Made by a program: the position numbers and the translations under genes
The notes under the pieces: generated by a model
Database searches by the model: none
The model's input: only the letters and a program-made list of their open reading frames with translations
Told to the model about the DNA's origin: nothing
From: Phytophthora sp. 'mugwort'
Taxonomy: Eukaryota > Oomycota > Peronosporomycetes > Peronosporales > Peronosporaceae
Length of the DNA stretch: 64,000 nt
Assembly (NCBI GenBank): GCA_033558025.1
Contig: JAUCEF010000014.1
Coordinates: 2,666,001 to 2,730,000, forward strand
Reading direction: 5' to 3'
Shown: piece after piece, positions 32,363 through 43,790 of the stretch
Position numbering within the stretch: position 1 is the stretch's first letter
Layout: every line of letters starts with the position of its first letter

Positions 32363-33249
32363 TGTGGTGAAGTGGATCCGCTGAAATTCAGTAGGATCCC
32401 AACTCACACGCACTGCGCCCAGACATCGACTAACGGAGGGGGTACTCCGACGGCCGTGTTGTTGCTGAGTGATTCACCTTGTGTACCCGTCGGCGGGCTG
32501 GTACTGCTCTCTCGTTGACAGGAGATGCGCACTTGGTGGGTCTTGGACGTCCTTGTGGGGACTTGGAAGGGGGTGGACCCGCGCAGGTATTCCTGCGCAC
32601 GAGATCCGGTGTTGGGTTGGTCTTGAGATCTTTGCGTAATCCTTGTGGATCCGTAGTAGAAATATTAAATCCGGAGTTGTTCCTTCTTGTGGTGTCCTTG
32701 CTCCTTATCGGAGTTGCCCTTGTTCCTTTACAATGCTTGCCGCCTCCGATAGCGGGATCTTGAGGGGGGGGGGGGGGAAGCCAAAGGGCGAGCGTGACCT
32801 GACCAAGCTATCCAGGGGCTGCCACGTGTGCAGGAAGATCGCCAAAATTTAGACTTGGCCTATATAAGGGGCCAATAGGATCCCCTATACTATAGTCAAG
32901 TCTGTCTTCCAGTGCAAATTCGGTTCTGATTTATACCTTAGCCTATCTACCTTCGGATCGCCCCCAGGACTTATCCTACGGACTACTTATAACCCAGGAT
33001 CCCATCTTTGACCCTCTCCTGGCCAACTGTCTTCACTCTACCTCGATCTAGCAGCGGGCCTTCTACCAGGTGAGCACTAAACTGGTCGGATCCGGTACGT
33101 ATGATCATATCCTACGGGACGGGTCCAGGATCCGTACCATACACAGACCAGGCGTGTCGCATGGTCCGGATCCATCACTTCGATGTTGTTATGGCTGCCG
33201 TTGGCGACGTGTATCCTCCAGCTGCCAGTCTGCTTTCATCTTGTCCGGA
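32363..33249 (+). repeat. LTR 2 of the GATC-rich Gypsy family (plus orientation), inserted in gag
   Basis: Starts TGTGGTGAAGTGG. It matches LTR 1 in reverse orientation up to about TCTTGTCCGGA (33249), where the last 14 or so bases (ending ACCACA) are missing and gag sequence begins directly. Contains eight GGATCC sites and a G run (32764-32777). Gag reads NWYRKLHADEVE before it and RSFQTQYCGLGVSVAWQYYH after it, so the LTR interrupts the gene. No target duplication is visible. Confidence 0.85.
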
Positions 33250-34815
33250 ATTTGCTGAGGAGCTTCCAGACGCAGTACTGCGGATTGGGAGTCTCGGTAG
33301 CATGGCAATACTACCACGCGTGCAAGCGCGCAGAAGAGACGCCGCTGGAGTATCTGCACCGCCTCAACGTCGCAGGCATGCGCGCGCGGCTGAAGATCAA
33401 GGACGGCGACGCGAAGGGCCGTCGCGAGTACGTGGAAACTTCATCGAGGCTCTGGGAGACCCGGATCTTGCGGATAAGCACACACTGCTGCGCTTGGCCG
33501 ACGCGGATCTGCTGGAGGACGTGCCGCGCGCGCGCGACGTCGCGGCAGAAGAAGTCGACCAGATCTAGCAAGTACCGATCCAAGACGAATCCTGCGCCAA
33601 CGACGGCGCCAACCCGCGCTGTACGCGCTATCAAGATCCTTGATTCCGGATCCGAGTTTGAATCAGACTCTGGGGAGTCAAGATCCGAAGGCGAACTGCA
33701 CCGAGCGTACGTGACGGCGGCGAGCGACCAGTTTCAGGCGGCTGCAGCTGTGGATCCACCAAGAGTACCGGATCCTGGGCGCTCGAACGATGCGCCAGAG
33801 GATCCTCGACAGCAGGAGCACCACCCACGTTTCGGAAGAGATGGCCAAGATGCGCTGCTTGCACCGCGGATCGCGTAAGCACTTGGATCTTGGGTGTGTT
33901 GGAAGCGTCTGATCTGTTAAAGTACGGCAAGAGAGGACATCCGCCAGATCGGTGCTTCCTTGTGTGTCGTGACCGTGGTGAACACCGATCACGGCAAGTG
34001 CCAGATGGAAGAGTTCTACAACCTCATCCGTCAGTAATTTGACCCCAGCAAGTATCCGGGACTACTACCTGAGGTGGCTGAGAAGATGTTTAAGTAGGAC
34101 GCTCGCCGGTTTTGACCCCGGTACGAGACGAGCGTTCTAGCTCATTCATCTATGCATTCGTGGGGAAGAAGCCGAAGGATCAAGTTAGCGGATCGCGAGC
34201 TGATCTATTCGGTAATACATGCGAACTTCATAGGAAACTACGGCTATGGTTACAAGCTTTCGACCTGTTGATGACTACCAAAATCCGAGGTCACGATGAC
34301 TTTGGATCGAGGCCAGGAGAGTCGCGTGGAGACTGGAAGTACCATGTCCCCGGCAAACACTTTAAGCAGGCGAAAGCGAACAGCAAGATCAACAGCGTCA
34401 AGGCTGTGGAACCTCTTGACTCAGGATCCGAGGTGTCCTTGGGTATTTCTACGACGTCTGGGTGGGAGACGATCTGCCGCCGGACTATCAAGCCATCCTC
34501 GGTATGGACTTCATGGTCCCGGCTGGGATCCAGCTGGATCTCGGAGACGGATCCACGTTCCTGCCGGACGAGGTGGGAGGCATGTTGCAGGGGCACCGCC
34601 AGATCTTCAACGACGGAGCCCGCCCGGTGCTCGTGGGCGAGCATCTGATGCTGGGGGTCGCCGAGGCCATGGAGCTCCCGCTGCGGATCCGTGTGTCTGA
34701 CAATGAAAAGCTGTGGTTAGCCCGCGGCGAGCGCCGTGGGTCCTCCCTGGTTAAAAGTCCAGACATGATCCGCTATTTGCATCTTACGAACCTGGGCGAC
34801 ACGAAGCTGATCTGA
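33250..34815 (+). pseudogene. Gypsy-1 gag C-terminal part, zinc region and protease remnant
   Basis: Gag capsid continues in two frames: QTQYCGLGVSVAWQYYH (about 33268-33318), TPLEYLHRLNVAGMRARLKI, GDPDLADKHTLLRLADADLL. Zinc-knuckle remnants lie around 33860-34010 (KRGHPPDRCFLVC) but are frameshifted. The protease region keeps KHFKQAKANSKINSVKAVEP (34351-34410) and LDSGSEVS, then jumps to YDVWVGDDLPPDYQAILGMD, so the part just after the catalytic DSG is deleted. The frame ends LTNLGDTKLI at a stop (34813). Multiple stops and a deletion make it inactive. Confidence 0.8.
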
Positions 34816-35395
34816 CGGAACCGTGTCAGGAATCGGTGGGATCGCAACTGCAGGTTGGTCAATCATCACGAAGGCTACGCTGGCAGCAGGTGTGGTTGTT
34901 GAAGGAGGCGGCGCACATGAAGCGATCCCCCCCCCTCCCTTCACCAGCCTCAAAGCCTTCAGCTGTTGCAGTTACACTGTCCTCTCGTGTCATTGCAGTC
35001 TCGAAGTTGCGTCTGTGCTTGCTCTGAGTTCCTTGTGATCGACCTCGCTTTTGGTTCGGATGCATGGACGAGGGTTTGCTAGTCTTAGGTTTGTTCTTCG
35101 ATCCCTTGGGTCTTCCTCGTTTTCGGGTAGGAGCGGTCTTTGATGCTGCCGGCAGCTGAATATTGATCACGGCAGAGGTTTCCATTGGTACAGGTGCTAT
35201 CGTCGGCAAATACCCTGATTCATCCACAGCTCCGCGTTCCAATACAACGACCCTCTACGGCACAGTGATCTGTTCCCACACAGCGTCCCCTTCCGACACA
35301 GTGCTCTGTTTCAGTACGTCGCATCCCTCCTGCACATTCACTGTCTCCTGTACAGTGCTCCATGATTCGTTGTTATTATCGTGCTTGCTTCTCTC
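34816..35395 (-). pseudogene. Copia-like pol linker fragment
   Basis: Minus strand open frame 34859-35242 (127 aa) contains RKRGRPKGSKNKPKT, an AT-hook-like basic motif common in the integrase-RT linker of Copia elements, and KRGRSQGTQSKHRR. Upstream to about 35395 the same strand reads TVQETVNVQEGCDVL and VSEGDAVWEQITVP with a stop between. The opposite frame end (PAASVAFVMIDQPAVAIPPI) overlaps Gypsy-1's end. No RT or integrase signature is visible, so the Copia call is moderate. Confidence 0.4.
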
Positions 35396-36345
35396 CATCG
35401 TTCCGCTTCTCGGTTGACGGACGCAATGTGCTTTTTAACGAAGAAAGGAAAGGGACGGTATTACAACAAACATATGGATTTTGAAGGTAGGCGTCAATAA
35501 AGATGTTTGAAATAAACCCACTTCTGATACGAACATGTTCTGCCGGGAATATGATTTTGTAATGAAGAATTCTCATATTTACTTTTATCAAGTGTTACGC
35601 GCATATATTTAGTTTAACACAATCAATATATTCCTATTGCATATATCATACTAAAATGAACATGAACGCACATTCTACTGTATCATCACATTCCCACACT
35701 GAGACGCGCCGGCTCCAACAGGAGAGAGGCGCTAAGGGGAGTGACGCTACTGAGTTTATTAGCGTCTCTCACGTGGTCGCTACAAGTGCATGTACATATA
35801 TCGCTCGATTGGGTTGGCCTTGTATTTGTCTGCAAGGCCGCCAGCAATGCTCTACATGCATCGCTAGCGCCTACTCTTCTTCCATGAGCGCTCATTAAGC
35901 AGTCGAGTGAGTTCCTCTCTGTGCACGCCTCCATCCAATCACCGTGATTACAAGTGGGATGTGGAGTTATCGTGTTGGGTTTGTCCAATCCTATTGAGTT
36001 CGGAACAAACGTTCAGAAGAAATCCAAGTATTAGCCAATAGAAATATATTAAGGACGAGTACAGTGGTTTGTCAAAGGGAACATTTTGCCTTTTTTGAAT
36101 GACAGCCCACCTTGTTTTGGCACACCAAAACAGATGCCTATCACAAACTGGCCAACAGCTGAAGTATCGTGCTTTACCAAAGGGGACAAATTGCCTCCTT
36201 TGATGCCTTAACATCTTAAGTTGTATAGTATACTTTGATACAATCAAAACCCGCGTTCACGAAAGGGATAATATCGCCACAAATATATAGCACATGTAAT
36301 CCGACGGGGTAGCGATTATTGCGTTAAGGTTCGAGGTAGAACTGG
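35396..36345. other. AT-rich DNA, possible LTR remnants, no gene
   Basis: No recognised protein. GATGTGGAG followed by TGTTGGGTTTGTCC near 35959-35984 resembles a polypurine tract and Copia LTR start, but no partner LTR was found. Confidence 0.3.
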
Positions 36346-37120
36346 GAAGCTGGTTTATGACACTTGATTACTGTGGAGCGATGGGAGCCATAATGTACTT
36401 AGCAATAAGTGCACGCCCAGATATTGCATACTCTGTGGATTACCTAAGCAGATTTGTGAGTCAACCGACCCGGAAGCACTGTGGTGCAGTGAAACGCATT
36501 TTGCGTTAGTTAAAACACGTGACGGGGGGGGGGGGGTTAACGGGAACTCGTGACTTAGGGATCGCCTCAAGAAAACAACTGAAAGTGTAACTACTCCAGC
36601 TAATATATACTGTCATGCTAATTGGGGAAATGTTCCGGAGTCACGCAAGAGTGTAACATGTTATGTACTCACTATCGCCGGTGGGGGCAGTAGACTGCGC
36701 TGCAAGACGGCAGACAATAAATTGCCCAATCGACTGCAGAAGCCGAGTATGTCGCTGCTTGCGAAGCCGCAATGGAAGGCCGGGAAATCACCAATATGTT
36801 GGAAGAAGACTTGCCATTATCAGATACGATGATGAAGACGTCTTTGACAATGGGTATAGCTAGCCAAGCTGCTATCTCCTTGGCCAGCAAACCGACCTAT
36901 AGCAGCAAGACTAGACACATGGAGCTGAGATGGCACTATGTACGAGATCTAGTCAAGAGAGGATTGATGGAAATTCATAAAGTACCTGGCGTCGACAACT
37001 GACGACATGTTTACCAAAGCCCTTCCGAAGAACAGTCTTACCAAGTATCGGAAGAGCATCGGCATGTCAGACACGCCCGAGAATGCAGATTGGGTTCCGA
37101 TGAATTCGTCGGAGGGGGCG
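36346..37120 (+). pseudogene. Copia pol 3' end: RT tail and RNase H
   Basis: Frames read YLAISARPDIAYSVDYLSRF (36397-36456), QPTRKHCGAVKRIL, then after a G run and indels RKSVTCYVL, ARRQTINCP, AEYVAACEAAMEGREI, and SSKTRHMELRWHYVRDLVKR (36901-36960), followed by TKALPKN and a stop-rich end. This order (YLxxxRPDI, AEYxA, KHIxxxxHxxRD) is the Copia RNase H end. It is disrupted by frameshifts. A purine tract GGAGGGGGCG (37111-37120) precedes the LTR. Confidence 0.8.
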
Positions 37121-37470
37121 TGTTGTGATACGGCTCGGGTTACCGACGTTACCGTTAGCCACAGATCAGCAAGTGTAGCTCCCAGCACCCGTCGCCCCCC
37201 ACCAGGACGTTAATGGGGGATGAAGACACTGGAGAACATGTGCCGAGGGACTAAATGACTGGACGGCAACATGCAACAGGAGGATTTACGAGGGCCCTCA
37301 AGGCGCATTGCATATGTAGTTAAACCTCAGTCTCGAACTCGACACGCAGGGAACAAGCGGAGTGCAAGCAGGAAGCAAGTAGGAGAACAGAGAGGATCTA
37401 AGTGCAGTACTCGACGTGTATATTTGCATATCACGTACCTCCACTGACATTTGACCTCGCCACCGGGTGA
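37121..37470 (+). repeat. Copia LTR (3'), right boundary approximate
   Basis: Starts TGTTGTGATACGG directly after the polypurine tract. The end is uncertain; Gypsy sequence resumes at about 37473 (GGATCGGCCAAGAG), which sets the limit. No second LTR was found in the window. Confidence 0.5.
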
Positions 37471-37472
37471 AA

Positions 37473-37815
37473 CAACGGATCGGCCAAGAGTATCGGATCC
37501 TGGACGCTCGAACGATGCGCCAGAGGATCCTCGACAGCAGGATCGCCGCCCGTGTTTCGGCAGAGATGGCCAGATGCGATGCTCGCAGTGCGGGTCGCGT
37601 AAGCACTCGGATTTGGGTGTTGGAAGGGTCTTATCTGTCAGAAGTGCGGCTAGAGAGGACATCCGTCAGATCGGTGTTTCTTCGTGTGTCGTGGCTATGG
37701 CGAACTCCACGATCACGTCAAATACCAGATGGAAGCGTTCTACAACCTCACCCGTCAGTGATTGAACCCCAGCAAGCATCCGGGACTACTACCTGAGGCT
37801 GCGGAGAAGATGTTA
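37473..37815 (+). pseudogene. Gypsy-2 gag end with zinc knuckles
   Basis: About 86% similar by eye to 33750-34090. Includes CSQCGSRKHSDLG, then after a frameshift KCG-type and GHPSDRCFFVCRGYGE-like pieces, NLTRQ and a stop. Original knuckles are CX2C types; here frameshifts break them. Confidence 0.7.
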
Positions 37816-38039
37816 AACTAGCTCGCCGGTTTGAACCCGGTAAGAGACGAGCGTTCTAGCTCATTCATCTATGCATTCGTGGAGAAGAAGCCGAAGGATA
37901 AGGTTAGCGGATCGCAAGCTATCTATTTGCTAATACATATCAATTTCCTAAGAAACGTGCGGTTATGGTTGCAACTCTTCGACCTGTTGACGGCTACCAA
38001 CGATCTGGGGTCACGATGACTTTGGATCTGCGGCCAGGC

Positions 38040-38769
38040 CACGCTGCAGGGGGCCGCCAGATCTTCAACGAGAAAGCCCGCCCGGTGTTGGTGGGCGAGC
38101 ATCTGACGGTGAGGGTCGCAGAATCCATGGAGCTCCCGCTGCGGATCCGTGTCTGACAATGAAAAGCTGTGGTTAGCCCGCGGTGAGCGCTGGGTGCCCA
38201 CCCTGGTTAAAGGCCCAGGCAGGATCCGCTACTTACATCTCGCGAACCTGGGTGACACGAAGCTGATCTTGAACAGGGACGTACAGATCAAACTATGGCT
38301 GGCCGGGGATAATATTCCTCGCCAGCCAGGCTTCGTTTCAGTAGGATCCCGGCGCTACGCCGAATGGCAAACCCTGGCGTGGGAAGCCACTACGGATGCG
38401 GCATTCGCCGTAGCAGCCGCGCCGCCAGCGCCGGATCTGGAGCCCGCAGTTGACCGGATGGAATACGACCCGCCGACCAGGATCCTGGCGCGACTGAAAG
38501 CATCTGAATCCACAGGAAGTAAGGAGCGAGCGCCACAGGCGTACAGAGTGGCGGTGACCCGCCCTCTGACTGCCAGTCAGGGGCAGAACGTGCGACACCT
38601 GAGTATAGACATGAGCGTAATCACACCCCGTCTCGTGCACCCGGTACCAGTGGCGTGCATACGGGACGGACAATCGGCGCAAAGGTTGCGATATCTGACG
38701 GAGGCTCAAGAGAAGCCCCGGTGGTGCAAGAGGTGTGGCCGACGCGCCCGAGGACGGCGGCCAAAATGA
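38040..38769 (+). pseudogene. Gypsy-2 protease-RT linker
   Basis: Reads ARPVLVGEHLTVRVAESMEL with frame change to VSDNEKLWLARGERWVPTLV (38149-38208), IRYLHLANLGDTKLILNRDV, IKLWLAGDNIPRQPGFVSVG. The same linker occurs in Gypsy-1 (34600-34815). The active-site part of the protease is deleted. The region 38770-39126 is frameshifted and not assignable. Confidence 0.7.
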
Positions 38770-39126
38770 GACCTCTCACGACCCCGCCCGAGACTCGGAA
38801 TCCGTGATCGACCCGCCGACGGACGTCACTGTCGCGATTCGTGCCACTGATTTTTCGGTGGGGAAGATGGGGCGACCAGTCAGCAGGCCTTGTACAAGGA
38901 CGGGGCCACGGTTCATATCGCCAGGAACGCCCGACGGCCGCAATGCGTGCCGCGCGAAGGGCGCCTCGATTAGCGAGGGCCCCAAAGGGAGTTGCACGCT
39001 CGGGCCTGGTGGGAAAGTTGCACCAGGGGAAGACGAAGCGAACGAAGCCGCTAACGAAGCCGACAGAAGCTTCGGGGCTGAGCAATCGCCGTTATCGGCC
39101 TGCAGGAGTCAGATGACCTTCTGGAA

Positions 39127-40612
39127 GTGGATCTCCCGTCGGAGACGTTGGATCAAGCCACACGGTTTCCAATCGAGGATTCCGCGGACAAGCCCGAGGC
39201 TCGAGTCAAAGATCTCGCGGAGGATCGCCCGATGATAGCGGCAAGAACTGATCTAGACGGTGGCACCAAGATACACGACGACTCGAAGGAGGATCCAGTC
39301 GAGGATCCCGAGGTCTGTTACCACGACGGAGGCACGCTGCACACCGAAGAAGTGCACAGCGAGCTGGCTGTGCTGCCAGAGGTAGCACCCATTACGGTCA
39401 AGGTGCGGATCGAGGATCTGCAAGTGGGGGATCCTGAGGTGAACACAGAGGAAGAGATCCGTCAGCTACAGGACAAATTAGCTGGTCCTACCAGCACTTA
39501 CAGATCGGCAAGGGCAACGCGCTGCCTCCTGCGGTTGTAGGCGTGGTGTGTGACATCGACGTTGAAAAGGCCACCCCAATCGCACAGCGTGTGCGATAGA
39601 TCGCCCCCCAGTTCCGCGAGAAGGTATCGGATCTGCTCAAGGGACTGCTGTCGGCCAATATCATACGACACGCAACGTCGCCTTGGGCATCACCAATCGT
39701 GGTGATCATCAAGAAGAATGGTGTGGGCATAAGGTTGTGTATTGGTTACCGCCTGGTCAACGGTCTCACCGAGCTGATGGCCTACCCGATGCCCCTGATC
39801 AACGATCTGCTTGACGATCTGGACAAGGTGCTGTGGTATTGCTCATTGGATATGTTGAGCGGCTTCTGGGTGGTGTCTATGACGGATCGACCTCGTGCCA
39901 TCTCGGCGCTGTTTGGCCTGTTTGAGTGAACCACATGCCATTTGGATTGAAGTACGCTCCATAGATCTACCAGAGACTGATCGACAACGCACTTCTTGCG
40001 GGTCCCACCAGCAGCGGATCGAGGATCCTCAACGGACATATTCGAAGGAGGAGATCCGGAAGAAGTAAGTGAACCTTCCGTACTGGGTCGTCGATCCAAC
40101 ATCGATGACATCCTTTTACGGCCGGATCCTGGGATTATTTGTGCGAACGAGTGAAACTCCTGCTCGCCGACTGTAACAAATGGAATATCTCGATCAGTGT
40201 CGCGAATAGTTTCAGGGGACTGAAGAAGGTAGATTACCTCGGACATCGTGTATTCATCGAAGGCTTGGAGGCTCATCCAACGGATCTCAGTATGCTGGTG
40301 GATCTGACATTCCTGAAATCCCTACGGACTATGCAGTCGTTCTTGGGTAGTCTGAACTACTACGGACGCTTCATTGAAGACATGGCGGTGTACACGTCGG
40401 TGTTGTACGAGCTGAGAGAAGTTGATTTTGCCGCGATGCGTGCTGAGAGCGGGATCGCTGTCAACGAAGGGAAGATCAGCCGAGAGATCCTCAAAGGCGG
40501 GGACCCCCAGTTCGATCAGCATCCGGAGGCGTCAGAGACGAAGTGGATCCGAGCTAGAGCAGCTTTCTCCACACTGAAGAACAAGTTCGCGATGACCCCG
40601 ATCCTCTGACAC
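39127..40612 (+). pseudogene. Gypsy-2 reverse transcriptase
   Basis: Pre-RT segment DLQVGDPEVNTEEEIRQLQD, then the RT fingers and palm: PWASPIVVIIKKNGVGIRLC (39680-39737 by frame), YRLVNGLTELMAYPMPLIND, WYCSLDMLSGFWVVSMTDRP (39835-39894), a stop and frameshift near 39926, IYQRLIDNALL, the catalytic box as NIDD (40098-40109; YxDD in active enzymes), then thumb VDYLGHRVFIEGLEAHPTDL and MQSFLGSLNYYGRFIED. RT copies element RNA to DNA; with the Tyr replaced, several stops and frameshifts, this copy is dead. Confidence 0.88.
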
Positions 40613-41540
40613 TTCGATCCGGAGAAACAGCCTGTGCTGATGGTCTATGCCAGCGAGTGGGCAGTGTCCGCCTCCCTGGTGCAGGATCATGACGGCACAT
40701 ACTTGCCCGTGATGTTCACGAGCCGCACGTTGAAGTCGAACGAGTTGATCTACGGCGTCGTGGAGAAGGAAGTGCTAGCGCTGCTGCGTATGCTGGATCT
40801 GGGCTATTCGATGCTGATCGGCAAATCAATCAAGATCCTGATGCGGCACTCAGCGTTGGCTTGGCTGTTCCGCGCTGCAGGGCTCCAAGGGCGGCTCGGA
40901 CAATGGGCCGCGTTGCTATCGCCTTGACGTTGGAAATCACTAAGTGCACGAAAGGCGAGGATGACATCTTGGGATCGCTGGCTGCGTGTGTGACGCCACG
41001 ATCGATGATGGATCAGGCACTGATGGCAATTGCACCACGGAAAAAGCCCCGCCGAGCAACACAGACTCGATCCCTACGGTGAAGCTCGACGAGGATCTCC
41101 TGGTCGCTAGTTTCGACGGATCCGCCTGAGTCAAACGCGGCGGAGGCGCCTTCAGCGCTATCGTGTGGAAGTTTCCGGAGTGGACGGTGGTCAAGGCGGA
41201 GTCAATATGGGCCGAAGATATGACAGTCAACGAGGCGGAGTACTGTGGACTGCTGTTATGCTTTGATCTGCTCGAGGACTGGATCGAGGACGTTTGGTGA
41301 TCTGTGGGGACTCCGATTTGGTGATCTGACAGATGAAGGGCAAGCTCGACTGCAAAGCTCCCGCAGTGACGTTATTGCGGCAAGGGCTCTACACCGTCTG
41401 AGAGGCTGGTCGGATCACGACCTGCTTCGTGTTAAACGAGCATGGAACGCAAGCACAGAAAGTCTGGCGAGTGCGGCGTTACAGCGGGAAGCAGGTACAG
41501 AGATGCTGGACGACCAGGCGCGAAAGGAACTTGTACGCTG
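40613..41540 (+). pseudogene. Gypsy-2 tandem RNase H domains
   Basis: First domain (40634-40927): YASEWAVSASLVQDHDGTYL, FTSRTLKSNELIYGVVEKEV, QGRLGQWAALLS; the usual catalytic TDAS is YAS, so this domain lacks a key Asp. The second domain (about 41080-41530) has SFDGSA, NEAEYCGLLLCFDLL and, across frames, ICGDSDLVI, keeping the Asp/Glu/Asp pattern of a separate archaeal-like RNase H. A degenerate RT-linked domain plus an added RNase H resembles the arrangement known for Gypsy lineages with aRNH. Stops follow SFDGSA and DLVI. Confidence 0.65.
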
Positions 41541-43284
41541 AATCGACTATCCGAGATCCTGACGACAGCTGCCGAGGACACGACGCTTCGCATCGCAGCC
41601 ATGGCGACTAGATCTCGCCGGAAGGCCACCAGCCCCAATGTACACGAAGAGGCGGTCCATCAGCTGAGAGTGGATCGGATCCGACAAGCGCAGGACGAAG
41701 AGAAGTGGATCATGAACCTCAAGAAGTACCTTCAAGGGGATGTGAGGGATCTGGGAAAAGCCGAAGCTCGAGTGTGCAGCAAGGAGGCTGCTGACTATGA
41801 GATGGATGAACAGGATCTACTCTACTCCTACCCGCCGTCTGCGAAGGCGGAGGAAAAGAGAGACGGGTTGCTTCGTCTGGTTATGTCCGAGACGATGCAC
41901 CAGGATCTGTTGCATCATTAACACGTTAGTCTGGATGGCGGTCATCAGGGGATCAGCCGAACATATCAGCCGATCCGGGAACGCTTCTATTGGCGTGAAC
42001 TCGTCAGCAGCGTAGAGTAGTTCGTAGGTGAATGCGTGGATTGCGAGACTGGCAAGGGGCGACCGACCATACGCGGCGAGTGACCCGGCAATATCCAGGC
42101 CACCTACCCTTTCCAGGTTATAGCGATGGATCACATCCCCTCGCTGCCCAAGTCGTACAAGGGCCATACGGAACTCCTTATCTGGGTAGATCTGTTCACC
42201 AGTTACGTCATCGCCAAGGCGAGTGCGTCCCGGACAGCCCAAATGATCGCTGAATATTACGAGGAATGTGTGTTTCGACGCTTCGGTGCGAGCGAGGTGA
42301 TCCGGCATGACAAGGAGCCTGGCTTCATGTCTGACTTCTTCAAGGCGTTCAATCCGATCCTGGGCCGGAGACAGCGAGCCACCATGCCTTATGGGCTTCA
42401 GGCGAACGGGATGCGGAACGCATGGTGCAGACGGTGACGAGATCTATCAAGATGTATGTCGAGGACGAGAACCAGCGCGGCTGGAGCGAGTATGCAGAGC
42501 ACCTGACGTTCGCTATCAAAACGGCACATGATCGGATCGGAGGTGACATCCCGTTTTATCTTGCGCACGGTTGTGATCCACGCACGACGTTAGAGACAGA
42601 TCTCCCGCTGGGAAGCACGAGACGGCGAGATCGGATCCACGCCGATGGCGGTACCGGATCCAGCGCTAATACTGGCAGGCGAGAGCGGACGTGAACGAGA
42701 AGCTGAAGAAGGCTATTACGGATTGGATCGAACGCCACAATGGCAGCGTGGATCCACATCGGATCGATGCCGGCACTCGAGTGCGGCTATATCTGGATCG
42801 ATTCAAGGAAGGATCCGCGCGGAAGCTAGCGCATATGTGGCAAGGTCCCTTTCGAGTGTTGGAGATGGTGCAACCTTTCGCTGCTCGACTGGAGACTGCC
42901 GGGACAGTTTACCACCTTTCTCCAGTGGTGCACGTGTCAAGTTAAAGCCTGTGAGACATTCCTGGATCGACCAACAACACACTAGGCCGTCGATGAGGCG
43001 GATCGTCTCGACCTCGACGAGGGCGCTGTTACCCGAAGACAGTTTGGATCAAGAGTTAGAAGAAGGGGAGTTCGAAGTCGAGAAGATCAACGACATGAGG
43101 TCGGGTCGTCGAACACGCTATGGATGATCGCTGCGCGAGTTCAACGTACACTGGCGAGGCTACGACGAGCCCACCTGTGTTGACGAGGCGGATCGAAAAT
43201 GTGGGGCGCTATTGCGTGAGTTCCTGCAGGATCGGGCCAAGAAGAGTGGTTTCCAGGCGATGCAGTCGCACGAGGAAGCTTAAA
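41541..43284 (+). pseudogene. Gypsy-2 integrase and chromodomain
   Basis: Zinc region: HH before a stop (41918), then HQG and, across frames, CVDCETGKG. Catalytic core: AMDHIPSLPKSYKGHTELLI (42123-42182) with the first Asp, VIRHDKEPGFMSDFFKAFN with the second, and DAERMVQT in another frame with Glu. C-terminal: RVRLYLDRFKEGSARKLAHM and GPFRVLEM (42780-42865). Chromodomain: EVEKINDMRSGRRTRYG, stop at 43126, then HWRGYDEPTCVDEADR and a final stop at 43282. Chromodomains on integrases steer insertion to marked chromatin. Frameshifts and stops inactivate it. Confidence 0.85.
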
Positions 43285-43790
43285 TGATGGAATCACGGCA
43301 GCAAGCTGGTTACTGCAGGTGGTACTGAGGTTGAAGGCTTGCAGGGAGGCTGCAGGTGTGAAGGAGGAGGAACCACGTTCACTATTGGTGGTGAACGTTA
43401 CGAAGTTGGTAGAAGTTCCGGTGGGAGGCCGTGAGAGATGAAGGAGGAGGGTTCCCGTCTGGCGAGTTGGTCGCCACGGCGGGTGAACCGAGAGAGAGAA
43501 TGCAGGGAGGCTGCATACCTAAAGATGGAGAGTGAGTGTACATGTAACCAGGAGACTCGGATCGGGTGAAATAGCTAAGCTCGCTAAAACGATCTCGGAT
43601 CCGAAGAATGTCGGATCTGGCGATGAACGGAAGATCTAAGAACGATCAAGATACGACATACGCAGGACGGATTACCCGAAGCAAGATGGATATTGAATGG
43701 ATTACTACATGCAAGACGGATCACTACTGCTACCAAGTTAGTGACCTACGAAATAGTCTACTCATGATCCGGAGCAGGCGGAGAAAACTT
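43285..43790. other. 3' untranslated tail of Gypsy-2 and junction with inverted copy
   Basis: No protein. Contains repeated purine-rich motifs (GCAGGGAGGCTGCA at about 43337 and 43502; GAAGGAGGAGG at about 43361 and 43440). The orientation change to the minus-strand copy takes place somewhere between about 43560 and 43790. Confidence 0.4.

Larger units (their letters stand above)
37473..43284 (+). mobile_element. Gypsy-2: partial chromodomain Gypsy of the GATC-rich family
   Basis: A second plus-strand body of the same family: it starts again at the end of gag (sequence equivalent to 33750 onward) and runs through zinc knuckles, protease/linker, RT, RNase H, integrase and chromodomain to a stop at 43282-43284. 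It has no LTR at either end and many frameshifts. Since it repeats gag-end sequence already present in Gypsy-1, it is a separate copy joined to it, not the continuation of Gypsy-1 after a Copia insertion. Confidence 0.85.

Noticed and set aside
29931..33249. LTR 1 and LTR 2 as the two ends of one normal element
   Set aside because: They are in opposite orientation and LTR 2 lies inside gag.
34816..37472. Reading 33250-34815 and 37473-43284 as one Gypsy interrupted by Copia
   Set aside because: The second part restarts at the end of gag and repeats the zinc-knuckle and linker region already present in the first, so they are two copies.
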